Positions 15,864-25,578 of a stretch of 64,000 bases of DNA are shown in pieces. Position 1 is the first letter of the stretch. Each line of letters opens with the position of its first letter. This DNA comes from Hyalangium gracile (GTDB lineage Bacteria > Myxococcota > Myxococcia > Myxococcales > Myxococcaceae), in the NCBI RefSeq assembly GCF_020103725.1, contig NZ_JAHXBG010000039.1:1-64000 (forward strand), written 5' to 3'. The translations under genes and the position numbers were made by a program. Under the pieces are notes generated by a model, which was not told the DNA's origin, searched no databases, and saw nothing but the letters and a program-made list of their open reading frames with translations.

Positions 15864-17123
15864 ATGAAACGCATCCTCCTATCGCTTGCTCTCCTGGTGC
15901 TCGGTGCCTGTGGGCCCGAGTTCGCTGAAGACTCCACCTCGGACACCCTCTCGACCGAACAGGCGCCCCTCGTCGGCCCGGTGTCGGGCGCCATCCCCAG
16001 AGGCCTGCCCAAGCGCCTGCTGGTGGGGCTCTTCGAGGACACCGGCCAGACATGGATGAAGAGCAGCGCCGTGCCGTGGAACGTGCGCTACCGCTACTTC
16101 GTCAAGGGCTGGATGGACAACTGGGGCTGGGGCCCGACGAACGGCCAGTGGGGTCTGCAGTACCTGCGCGAGTGTGATGCGCAGGGCTTCATCCCCGCCG
16201 TCCAGTACTACCAGATGAATGGCGAGCCCGGCGGCGGCGAGGAGCAGTTCCTCTCCAAGGCGCAGAACGCCACCACCATGCGGAGCTACTTCTCCGACTT
16301 CAAGGTGCTCATGCAGCGGGCCCGCGAGTTCGGAAAGCCGGTGCTGGTGCTCGTGGAGGCGGACGGCTTCGGGCTTCTGCAGAAGCAGGCGCAGAGCAAC
16401 CCCAACACGTACGCGGCGGTGGCGGCCACGGGCCTGCCGGAGCTGCGGGGCCTGCCCAACACCGTGGCGGGCTGGGGGCTCTCCTTCCTCCAGCTCCGCA
16501 AGGCGGTGGGCGCCACCAACGTCATCCTCGGCATCCACGTGTCCGCGTGGGCCGGGGATGGAGACCTGGCGCACTTCTCCGTCACCACCCCGCTGCAGAG
16601 CGAGGTGACGAAGGTCTACAACTTCCTGCGGCCGTTCGGCCTGGCCTCCAACGTGACGGGCACGACGTGGGACGTGCTGGTGGGAGATCCGCTGGATCGC
16701 GACGCGGAGTTCTACCGGCGCGCCTACGGCCAGGACCGGTGGTGGGACCCGAGCGACTCGGCCCCCATCAACTCCAAGAGCTTCAACCGCTACGCGGAGT
16801 GGCTGCGCCTGTGGAACGTCACCTCCGGCAAGCGCTGGGTGCTGTGGCAGGTGCCGCTGGGGAACTCGAACCACCTGAACGTGGACAACACGCGCGACGC
16901 CGCGCGCGAGGGCTACCGCGACAACCGCGCCGAGTACTTCTTCGGGCCCGCGGGCGCGGCGCACCGCGAGAAGTTCGCCAGCAGCGGCGTCATCGCCCTG
17001 CTCTTCGGACGGGGCGAGAGCCGACAGAGCTCGTACACGAATGACTACTACACGGACGGCCAGCTCTTCATGAAGAGCCGGGCCGGCGCCTTCCTGAAGG
17101 CAGGCGGGCTCGCCCTCCCCTAG
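15864..17123 (+). CDS. Secreted lipoprotein, probable TIM-barrel glycoside hydrolase-like protein
   Basis: A 419-residue protein with a lipoprotein signal (LALLVLGAC) and a Ser/Thr-rich linker. The body is rich in Trp and aromatic residues with strands such as RLLVGLFEDTG, FIPAVQYYQMNG, PVLVLVEADGFG, VILGIHVSAWAGDGD and WDVLVGDPLDRDAEFYR, and ends KRWVLWQVPLG; this rhythm of strand-helix units with acidic residues at strand ends suggests a glycoside-hydrolase-like barrel. No specific family is recognised and catalytic residues are not assigned. Free-standing gene. Confidence 0.75.
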   Translation: MKRILLSLALLVLGACGPEFAEDSTSDTLSTEQAPLVGPVSGAIPRGLPKRLLVGLFEDTGQTWMKSSAVPWNVRYRYFVKGWMDNWGWGPTNGQWGLQYLRECDAQGFIPAVQYYQMNGEPGGGEEQFLSKAQNATTMRSYFSDFKVLMQRAREFGKPVLVLVEADGFGLLQKQAQSNPNTYAAVAATGLPELRGLPNTVAGWGLSFLQLRKAVGATNVILGIHVSAWAGDGDLAHFSVTTPLQSEVTKVYNFLRPFGLASNVTGTTWDVLVGDPLDRDAEFYRRAYGQDRWWDPSDSAPINSKSFNRYAEWLRLWNVTSGKRWVLWQVPLGNSNHLNVDNTRDAAREGYRDNRAEYFFGPAGAAHREKFASSGVIALLFGRGESRQSSYTNDYYTDGQLFMKSRAGAFLKAGGLALP

Positions 17124-17168
17124 CTCATCCGCCCAGCACCCGAGCACCTTCGGCACATCACAGTGTGA

Positions 17169-17236
17169 CCGTTGGCATCACACCCTCCGGCCTGCTCCAC
17201 TCGGAAACAGGCCGGATACCCATGGGTTGCCAACGG
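17169..17236. promoter_or_regulatory. Nested palindromes upstream of the His-rich secreted protein gene
   Basis: Outer arms CCGTTGGCA (17169-17177) and TGCCAACGG (17228-17236) enclose a second perfect stem TCCGGCCTG (17186-17194) / CAGGCCGGA (17208-17216). The inner stem alone could terminate the upstream gene; the two-tier arrangement just 49 bp before the next start suggests a regulatory role as well. Confidence 0.45.
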
Positions 17237-17284
17237 CACACCGGGTGCACCTCCTGAGAGCTGACCTCAGCACTCTCCTGGAGG

Positions 17285-18250
17285 ATGCGCACCATGATGA
17301 CTCTCCCGAAGGCTCTGCTCGTGCTCGGCCTGCTCAGCCTGGGCGCCGCGCGTGCCGCACAAGCCCACGAAGGCTCTCATGCTCAGCCGGGCGCCAGGCC
17401 CACCACCCCAGTGGCTCCCTCCCCCGCTCCGAGCGCCGCTCACGGCGGCGCGCATGGCAAGGGGCACATGGAGCACAAGCCGGAGCCCGGTGGCCAGCCG
17501 GGCTTCCGCGCCGAGCTCGAGACGACTCCCTCCACCATCAAGGCGGGCCAGCCGGCCACCCTCACCCTCTCCGTCAAGGATGCGACGGGCACGCTCGTCC
17601 GCGAGCTGCCACGGGTGCACGAGAAGCCCATGCACCTGCTCGCCATCTCCCGCGACCTGGCCGAGTTCGCCCACCTGCACCCGGAGCCCCAGCCGGACGG
17701 CACCTACCAGGTCCGCCACACCTTCCCCAGCGGCGGCGCCTACAAGCTCTACGTGGACTACACCCCTCGCGGCGCACCCCAGGTGGTCAACCAGATCGAG
17801 CTCACCGTGGAGGGCCCCTCCCGTCCGGTGGCTCGACTCCAGGAGGACGCCACTGCCACCAAGACGGTGGAGGGCGTCCGCGTGACGATGCACACGGATC
17901 GGCCGCTGCGCGCGGGGGCGGACGCCCTGCTGCGCTTCTCCGTGGCGGATGCGAAGACGGGCAAGCCCGTGACCGACCTGCAGCCCTACCTCGGTGCGCT
18001 CGCGCACTTCGTCATCCTGAGCGAGGACACCCAGCACTTCCTCCACGCCCATCCCCTGGAGGCTCAGCCGAGCGCCCCCGGTGGGCCGAGCCCCTCGGAG
18101 GTGAGCGCGCACACCTCGTTCCCACGCCCGGGCCTCTACAAGGTGTGGACCCAGGTGCAGCGAGGCGGACGGGTCATCACCGTCCCGTTCGTCGTGCACG
18201 TCGCCCAGGCGACAGCTCCCGCCCCCGCGCACACCGGGCACGGGACGTGA
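17285..18250 (+). CDS. Secreted His-rich protein with YtkA-like domains
   Basis: A 321-residue exported protein: signal peptide (residues 1-27, ARAAQA cleavage region), a His/Gly/Pro-rich stretch (AHGGAHGKGHMEH), then two beta-sandwich-like repeats with KPMHLLAISRDLAEFAHLHPE and LAHFVILSEDTQHFLHAHP, each with the HLLAIS/HFVILS then H-x-HP pattern seen in YtkA-like domains. The His clusters suggest metal (for example copper) binding in the periplasm, which is inference. It ends with another His motif (HTGHGT). Alone in its transcription unit. Confidence 0.75.
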   Translation: MRTMMTLPKALLVLGLLSLGAARAAQAHEGSHAQPGARPTTPVAPSPAPSAAHGGAHGKGHMEHKPEPGGQPGFRAELETTPSTIKAGQPATLTLSVKDATGTLVRELPRVHEKPMHLLAISRDLAEFAHLHPEPQPDGTYQVRHTFPSGGAYKLYVDYTPRGAPQVVNQIELTVEGPSRPVARLQEDATATKTVEGVRVTMHTDRPLRAGADALLRFSVADAKTGKPVTDLQPYLGALAHFVILSEDTQHFLHAHPLEAQPSAPGGPSPSEVSAHTSFPRPGLYKVWTQVQRGGRVITVPFVVHVAQATAPAPAHTGHGT

Positions 18251-18302
18251 GGCGCCGCGCCCCTCGTTCCACGGCTGCCATCTCGGTGAAGGACGTGGAG
18301 TC

Positions 18303-18812
18303 CTAGAACGGGCAGCCGGCCTCGCCGCACGGATCCACCGGCGGATTCGGGGTCGGGTTGCCGATGGCCAGCCGGATGCCGACGAGCGCGCCCACGACGC
18401 CGAGCGCCACTCCGCTCACCAACAGCAGCGTCTTACCGAGGTGGAGCTCGCGGATGCCCGCGGACTTCACGTCGCTCAAGGGGATCTCCACGCTCCGCCG
18501 GAACGCATCCAGGGGGACGGCGCGGAAGTGCTCCGCGTCGACCTTCACGTCGATGTACTTCTCGGCGATCACCATCCCGTTGTTCTGGACGAGCACCAGG
18601 GGAGTGTCCTCGGTGAACGCATGCTCGCGGCCCTCGGTGTCTCGCAGCTTCACGCCGCGCGGCTCCTCGAGCCGTCCATCCCCGGGGTGTTTCACCACCA
18701 GATCCGGCACGTACCAGCCGTTCAGCCGGGAGATCTCCGTCTTCGGCACTCGGTACGTGGTGGTGCACCCCGTCAGTACGAGCAGAAGAGCCATCGATGC
18801 ACGGATACGCAT
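18303..18812 (-). CDS. Small lipoprotein with a C-terminal hydrophobic segment
   Basis: A 169-residue protein. ATG 18812 gives a compact lipoprotein signal (ALLLVLTGC); the frame could begin 5 codons earlier. After a soluble beta-rich region (HFRAVPLDAFRRSVEIPLSDVKSAGI) there is a Gly-rich membrane-like segment (LLLVSGVALGVVGALVGI) and a C-terminal tail with two Cys (CGEAGC). No function is recognisable. Convergent with the His-rich protein gene. Confidence 0.75.
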   Translation of the reverse strand: MRIRASMALLLVLTGCTTTYRVPKTEISRLNGWYVPDLVVKHPGDGRLEEPRGVKLRDTEGREHAFTEDTPLVLVQNNGMVIAEKYIDVKVDAEHFRAVPLDAFRRSVEIPLSDVKSAGIRELHLGKTLLLVSGVALGVVGALVGIRLAIGNPTPNPPVDPCGEAGCPF

Positions 18813-18909
18813 GGGAGCACTCCTCATCTGTCCTCAGGTTAGCGCGGAACCTTCCGGGGGCTGAGAAACGGTTCCCGGGCGTTGGCGCGCGGTGTCAGAT
18901 TCAGCCGTG

Positions 18910-19935
18910 ATGCGTCCCGCTCCCCTCCTCCGCCTCGTCCCGCTCCTCCTCCTCCTCGTCGGCTGCGCCACGGCCGGCACCCGGGAAGCCCCCACGGGGC
19001 AGGCCGCTGCCGCCCATGCCTGGCAGAGCCCGCTGCTCCGGGACCACCCGCTGATCGGCCGCATCTGGGATGTCTCCCAGGGCCGGTGGCTGGAGGAGCC
19101 CGCGCTGCGAGAGCAGCTGGCGAAGGCGCGCTACGTCCTGCTCGGCGAGCGGCATGACAACGCCGACCACCACCTCCTCCAGGCCTCGCTGGTGCGCGCC
19201 CTCGCCGGAAGCGGGCGCCGTCCCGCGCTGGCCTTCGAGATGCTCGACGTGGAGCAGCAGGCCACGGTCGACGCGGCGCTCGCCCGCGAGCCTGGGAATG
19301 CCGATGCCATCGCCCAGGCGGTGGACTGGGCTCACAGCGGCTGGCCGGACTGGGCGCTCTACCGCCCCATCTTCGCGGCGGGGCTCGAGCGGGGGCTGCC
19401 CATCGTCGCGGCCAACCTGTCCCGGGCCCAGGGCAAGGCGCTGGCCATGCAGGGCACGTCCGCCCTGCCCGCGGAGCTCGTCACCCGGCTGGGGCTCGAC
19501 ACCCCGCTGCCCGAGGACGTGTCCCGCGCCATGCGCTCGGAGCTGTTCCAGGCCCACTGCGGCGCCATGCCCGAGACGCACATGGAGCCGATGGTGCAGG
19601 TCCAGCGCGCGCGAGACGCACAGATGGCGGAGCGCCTGCGGGCCTCGGACACGGGCGACGGCGCCATCCTCATCACCGGCGCCGGGCACGCGCGCACGGA
19701 CCGCGGTGTGCCGGCGCACCTGGCTCGCGGGGCCGGCGGGGCCACGGTGCGCAGCGTGGGCTTCGTGGAGGTCTCCGCCGACAAGCGCGAGCCTGGGGAC
19801 TACGTGGAGGCCGATGGCACCGGCCGGCTGCCCTTCGACTATGTCTGGTTCACACCCGCGGCCGAGCGGGAGGACCTCTGCGCGAAGCTGCGCGAGCGGA
19901 TGAAGCACGGCGCCCATCCCCCGCCCCAGAAGTAG
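18910..19935 (+). CDS. ChaN family lipoprotein
   Basis: A 341-residue lipoprotein (LLLLLVGC) of the ChaN/haem-binding Tiki-like superfamily. Motifs: VLLGERHDNADHHLLQ, PALAFEMLDVEQQ, IVAANLSRAQGKAL and ILITGAGHARTDRGVPAHL, the conserved Glu/His/Asn positions expected for the family. ChaN binds haem as a dimer and is linked to iron uptake; no iron-uptake genes adjoin here. ATG 18910 is favoured (an upstream GTG at 18892 would place charged residues before the signal). Confidence 0.88.
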   Translation: MRPAPLLRLVPLLLLLVGCATAGTREAPTGQAAAAHAWQSPLLRDHPLIGRIWDVSQGRWLEEPALREQLAKARYVLLGERHDNADHHLLQASLVRALAGSGRRPALAFEMLDVEQQATVDAALAREPGNADAIAQAVDWAHSGWPDWALYRPIFAAGLERGLPIVAANLSRAQGKALAMQGTSALPAELVTRLGLDTPLPEDVSRAMRSELFQAHCGAMPETHMEPMVQVQRARDAQMAERLRASDTGDGAILITGAGHARTDRGVPAHLARGAGGATVRSVGFVEVSADKREPGDYVEADGTGRLPFDYVWFTPAAEREDLCAKLRERMKHGAHPPPQK

Positions 19936-20013
19936 AGCCCCGGACGAGGGGCAGGCAGGCACGGCGGCGTCGGCCATGCAAACGCCAGGAGGCCGGCGCT
20001 ATACATACCGGGC

Positions 20014-20877
20014 ATGCGTGCTCCCCTGGCGCCAGAGCCTGCCACCTCCGAGCCTCCCGATGTGGGAGCCCTGGTCGAGCTGCTGCGGGGGCGCCGCACC
20101 GTGGTGCTCACGGGCGCCGGCTGCAGCACCGAGTCGGGCATCCCGGACTACCGCGGCCCTGGCACCCGCGCCCGCGCCCGCAACCCCATCCAGCACATGG
20201 AGTTCCTCAGCCGGCCCGAGGTGCGCGCGCGCTACTGGGCCCGGAGCCTGATCGGCTGGCCGCGCTTCTCCACGGCCCGTCCCAACGCGGCGCATCAAGC
20301 GCTCGCGGAGCTGGAGCGGAACGGCCAGGTGCTGGGCCTCATCACCCAGAACGTGGACCGGCTGCACCACGCCGCCGGCAGCGAGCGCATCATCGAGTTG
20401 CACGGAGCGCTGGCGGACGTGCGGTGCCTGTCCTGCGGTGCGCGAGAGGCCCGCTGGGCCCTGCAGCAGCGGCTGCTCGCGCTCAACCCGGGCTTCGTGG
20501 AGCAGCAGGTGGAGCTCCGTCCGGACGGTGACGCAGAGCTCCCGCTGGAGGCCGTGCGCCACTTCCGCGTCGCCGACTGCGAGCACTGCGGAGGGGCCCT
20601 GAAGCCCGACGTGGTCTTCTTCGGCGACAACGTGCCCCGGCCCACCGTGGAGGCCGCGTTCGCGATGCTCGAGGAGGGGGACGCGCTGCTGGTGGTGGGC
20701 TCGTCCCTGGCCGTCTTCTCCGGCTACCGCTTCGTCCTCCGGGCCGCGGAGCGCCACATGCCCATCGGCATGATCAACATCGGCGAGAGTCGCGGGGACG
20801 ATCTGGCGGACGTGCGCGTAGAGGCCCGGGTCGGCGAGGTGCTCCCCACGCTGGTCACGAGCCTGGGGCGACGCTGA
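20014..20877 (+). CDS. Sir2-family NAD-dependent protein deacylase
   Basis: A 287-residue sirtuin. Motifs in order: GAGCSTESGIPDYRG (NAD loop), TQNVDRLHHAAG, ELHGAL with the catalytic His, a zinc ribbon CLSCG ... CEHCGG, KPDVVFFGDNVP and VVGSSLAVFSGYR. The pattern most resembles class II (SIRT4-like) sirtuins, which include deacylases and lipoamidases, so the name is kept general. Cytosolic. Short gap to the following nucleotidyltransferase-fold gene. Confidence 0.93.
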   Translation: MRAPLAPEPATSEPPDVGALVELLRGRRTVVLTGAGCSTESGIPDYRGPGTRARARNPIQHMEFLSRPEVRARYWARSLIGWPRFSTARPNAAHQALAELERNGQVLGLITQNVDRLHHAAGSERIIELHGALADVRCLSCGAREARWALQQRLLALNPGFVEQQVELRPDGDAELPLEAVRHFRVADCEHCGGALKPDVVFFGDNVPRPTVEAAFAMLEEGDALLVVGSSLAVFSGYRFVLRAAERHMPIGMINIGESRGDDLADVRVEARVGEVLPTLVTSLGRR

Positions 20878-20983
20878 GCCACGCGGGAGCGGCTCCCCTC
20901 GGGGAGACCTCCAACGGCTCCCTTGCCTGCCTGCCCTCCTGCGCGGCTGACGAACCGGCGGGAATCGTTCCTACCTTTCGGGC

Positions 20984-21823
20984 ATGCAAGGACACGACAG
21001 CAATCTCGCCAAAGCAGGTGGAGCGGAGACTCGTCCCGCCCAGGCGCCGGGAGAGCCGGCGGACCTGGCTGCCCGCATCCGGGCCCTCCAGTTGCTGCGG
21101 GAGGCGGGCGTCCCCTTCGTCGTCGGCGGTGCGTACGCCTATACCCACTACACCGGCCTCCAGCGCGAGACGAAGGATCTGGATCTCTTCCTGCGCAAGG
21201 CGGATGCGGACCGGGCCATCGACGTGTTCGAGGCGAACGGCTGGCGCACCGAGCGCAACACCCACGGCTGGCTGCACAAGGCCTTCTGGGATGACTCGCT
21301 GGTGGACTTCATCTTCAGCGCGGGCAACGGCATCGCCCAGGTGGATGACGCGTGGGTGGAGCACGGCGTGGAGGGAGAGGTGCTCGGGCAGCGCTGCCTC
21401 ATCTCCCCGGTGGAGGAGATCATCTGGAGCAAGGCCTTCGTCCTCGAGCGCGAGCGCTTCGACGGCACGGAGCTGAACCACCTCATCCTGGCCGCGGGGG
21501 AGCGGATGGACTGGAACCGGCTCTTCCAGCGCTTCGAGCGCTACTGGGAGGTGCTGCTGGGCCACCTGATGTTCTTCCGCTTCGCCTACCCGTCCGACCG
21601 CGAGCGCGTGCCGGCCTGGCTCATGTGGGGGCTGCTCTCCCGGGCGTTCGACAGCGTCCGGGGCGGCAACTGGAGCGGGAAGCTCTGCCGCGGCCGGCTC
21701 CTGTCCCAGCCCGGCTACCAGATCGACGTGGACGAGTGGGGCTACGAAGACGGGCTCACCTGGGATGAGCAGCAACGGGCCCGCGCCGCCCTGCCTCACG
21801 AGTCCCCTCCCGACGAGCGCTGA
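20984..21823 (+). CDS. Nucleotidyltransferase-fold protein
   Basis: A 279-residue protein. The segment FVVGGAYAYTHYTG followed by TKDLDLFLRK gives the GG...DLD pattern of minimal nucleotidyltransferases (also AbiEii-like and DUF6036-like proteins), and VDFIFSAGNG supplies a third acidic strand. The C-terminal part contains a Trp-rich helix bundle of unknown role. No partner toxin or antitoxin gene is adjacent, so a housekeeping nucleotidyltransferase is as likely as a TA-type function. Confidence 0.72.
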   Translation: MQGHDSNLAKAGGAETRPAQAPGEPADLAARIRALQLLREAGVPFVVGGAYAYTHYTGLQRETKDLDLFLRKADADRAIDVFEANGWRTERNTHGWLHKAFWDDSLVDFIFSAGNGIAQVDDAWVEHGVEGEVLGQRCLISPVEEIIWSKAFVLERERFDGTELNHLILAAGERMDWNRLFQRFERYWEVLLGHLMFFRFAYPSDRERVPAWLMWGLLSRAFDSVRGGNWSGKLCRGRLLSQPGYQIDVDEWGYEDGLTWDEQQRARAALPHESPPDER

Positions 21824-22003
21824 GGCCGCCCCTCGGAGGCTCGCGCCCGAGCCTCCACACCGAACGCTCTCTGCGATCCGCTCCGGACGTGGACTCCAAG
21901 TCTCCGAAGCTGGACGGATCCGCGAGGATCCAGACCGGACAGGTAGGGCTCTTCCGAGGGGACGTGGTGCGGCACGCCAGTTGCTTTGGCCTCCGGACGC
22001 AGA

Positions 22004-22045
22004 CGGAGGGCGGGATGGAGCAGGAGGCGGAGGGCGGGATGGAGC
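22004..22045 (+). repeat. Tandem duplication of an RBS-plus-ATG block at the radC start
   Basis: An 18-bp unit (CGGAGGGCGGGATGGAGC) occurs at 22004-22021 and 22028-22045, 24 bp apart, so the reading frame is kept; each copy holds a Shine-Dalgarno-like GGAGGG and an ATG. A third, degenerate ATG unit follows at 22063. Confidence 0.7.
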
Positions 22046-22806
22046 GGGGGTCGGGTGTGGGGATGGAGCGTGAGGAGGAATCTGCGGGTGAAGGGTCGGT
22101 GAGGGCACGGCACCACGGCTTGGAAGAGATGCGGGAGCGTCTCTTCAAGCTGGGCGCCTCGGCCCTCACCGATCCGGAGCTTCTGACGGTGCTGCTGGGA
22201 ACGGGCGCCCGCGCGCACGGGCTGGCCGAGGCGCTGCTCTCCTGGGGTGGAGGCCTCAAGGCCCTGCTCCTGAAGGATCCGCTGGAGCTGAGCATGCACC
22301 CTCAACTGGGGCCGGCGCGGACGGCGCAGGTGGTCGCGGCGCTGGAGCTGGGACGCAGGGCCCAGCGCGTCACGGAGCGGCGCCCGAAGCTGCGCAACCC
22401 CAAGGAGATCTCCACGTACCTGTTCCCGGTGCTGAGCGCGCTGCGGCGCGAAGTCTTCCACGTGCTGTGCTTCAACCCGCGCAACGTGCTGCTGGCGGAT
22501 GTGCGGGTGGCCGAGGGGACGATGAACACGTGCCCGGTGGACCCGCGCGAGGTGTACGCCGCGGCGCTGAGCACGCGCGCCACGGCCATCGTGCTCGCGC
22601 ACAACCACCCCTCGGGGGACCCGGAGCCCTCGGCGCAGGACCTGCAGCTGACGCTGCAGCTCGTCGAGGCCGGTCGCCTGCTGGGCATCAAGGTGCTGGA
22701 CCACCTGGTGATGGGAGACGGGGCATACGTGTCGCTGATGGAGCGAGGCTTCATCACGGAGGACGAGGGCAAGGGTCGATGGAGCGCGGCTGGAGGGGAC
22801 TGGTGA
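22015..22806 (+). CDS. radC: RadC family JAB-domain protein
   Basis: RadC-like: an N-terminal helix-hairpin-helix-type region (ALTDPELLTVLLGTGA, VVAALELGRRA) and a C-terminal JAB metalloprotease-like domain with the motif HNHPSGDPEPSAQD and upstream E (VAEGTMNTCPVDPREVY). Despite the name, a repair role is not established. Three in-frame ATGs at 22015, 22039 and 22063 each follow a purine-rich block; 22015 is given here (263 aa). An upstream in-frame start at 21889 has poor family fit. The stop overlaps the next gene by one base. Confidence 0.88.
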   Translation: MEQEAEGGMERGSGVGMEREEESAGEGSVRARHHGLEEMRERLFKLGASALTDPELLTVLLGTGARAHGLAEALLSWGGGLKALLLKDPLELSMHPQLGPARTAQVVAALELGRRAQRVTERRPKLRNPKEISTYLFPVLSALRREVFHVLCFNPRNVLLADVRVAEGTMNTCPVDPREVYAAALSTRATAIVLAHNHPSGDPEPSAQDLQLTLQLVEAGRLLGIKVLDHLVMGDGAYVSLMERGFITEDEGKGRWSAAGGDW

Positions 22807-23116
22807 TGACGGCGGTGATGGGGTGTGGGAGCGCGGGACAGGGCTCCGGGCAGGTCCTTCAGGTGGACGCGGTGGAGGAAGGACGGGCGCGGGTGGTGGA
22901 GCCAGGCAGCGGCAAGGCCCGGACGGTGGACCGGAGTACCCTGCCCACCGGAGCTCGGGAAGGGGACGTCGTGGTGGACGGTCGCCTGGATCCCGAGCTG
23001 AGGGCCCGGCTTACCCGGGAGGTTGCGGAAACACGGGCGCGGCTGGCGGTCCCCGTCCCACCGGGATTTGACCTGGAAGGTAGTGAGCATCCCCCGTTGA
23101 CGATCCGACCGGAAAA

Positions 23117-23120
<4 letters not shown>
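22806..23120 (+). CDS. DUF3006 family small protein
   Basis: A 104-residue protein whose core (VLQVDAVEEGRARVVE ... STLPTGAREGDVVVDGRL) has the DUF3006 pattern of a small beta-sheet domain followed by the helix LRARLTREVAETRARL. The function of the family is unknown. ATG 22806 shares a base with the radC stop (TGATG), and its own stop overlaps the GTG start of recQ, so radC, this gene and recQ form a coupled set. Confidence 0.75.
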
Positions 23121-25159
<2,039 letters not shown>

Positions 25160-25169
25160 GCCGCGTGCC

Positions 25170-25577
25170 CTACCCCGGCCGGTGGTGGCTGGCCTTCTTC
25201 AGCGCCCGGCGCTCCACGTAGCTGCGAATGCTGCCCACGAGGATGCCCACCATGAACGCCAGCGCGAAGATGATGACGATGGTGGTGCTCGCGAAGATGA
25301 GACGCACCTGGTAGTCGGGGATCTTCGCGTTGAGGTAGTCCGCGCGCAGCGGCTCCATCAAACCGGTGAGCTCCAGCGCCTTGGCCGGCAGCGAGTCCAG
25401 CGACAGGGAGAGCCGCTGGACGAAGCGCGTGGGGTAGATGCGCCGCGCCAGCTCCACCGAGATGCCCACCACCAGGTAGATGATGGAGAGCAGGAAGGCG
25501 TTGCTCCCCATGATGCGCAGCAGCGGATAGGGCGGCGGCGGTGGGTAGGACGGCCCGGGTTGAGGAGAGTGCTCCAC
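25170..25577 (-). CDS. Small membrane protein with two transmembrane segments
   Basis: A 135-residue protein beginning with a Pro-rich cytoplasmic tail, then two hydrophobic helices (about 23-43 and 92-115) separated by a soluble loop, and a basic C-terminus (YVERRALKKASHHR). The start is GTG at 25577, one base after the stop of the upstream TPR gene, so translation is coupled and the two proteins probably work together in the membrane. No family recognised. Confidence 0.75.
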   Translation of the reverse strand: MEHSPQPGPSYPPPPPYPLLRIMGSNAFLLSIIYLVVGISVELARRIYPTRFVQRLSLSLDSLPAKALELTGLMEPLRADYLNAKIPDYQVRLIFASTTIVIIFALAFMVGILVGSIRSYVERRALKKASHHRPG

Positions 25578-25578
25578 G

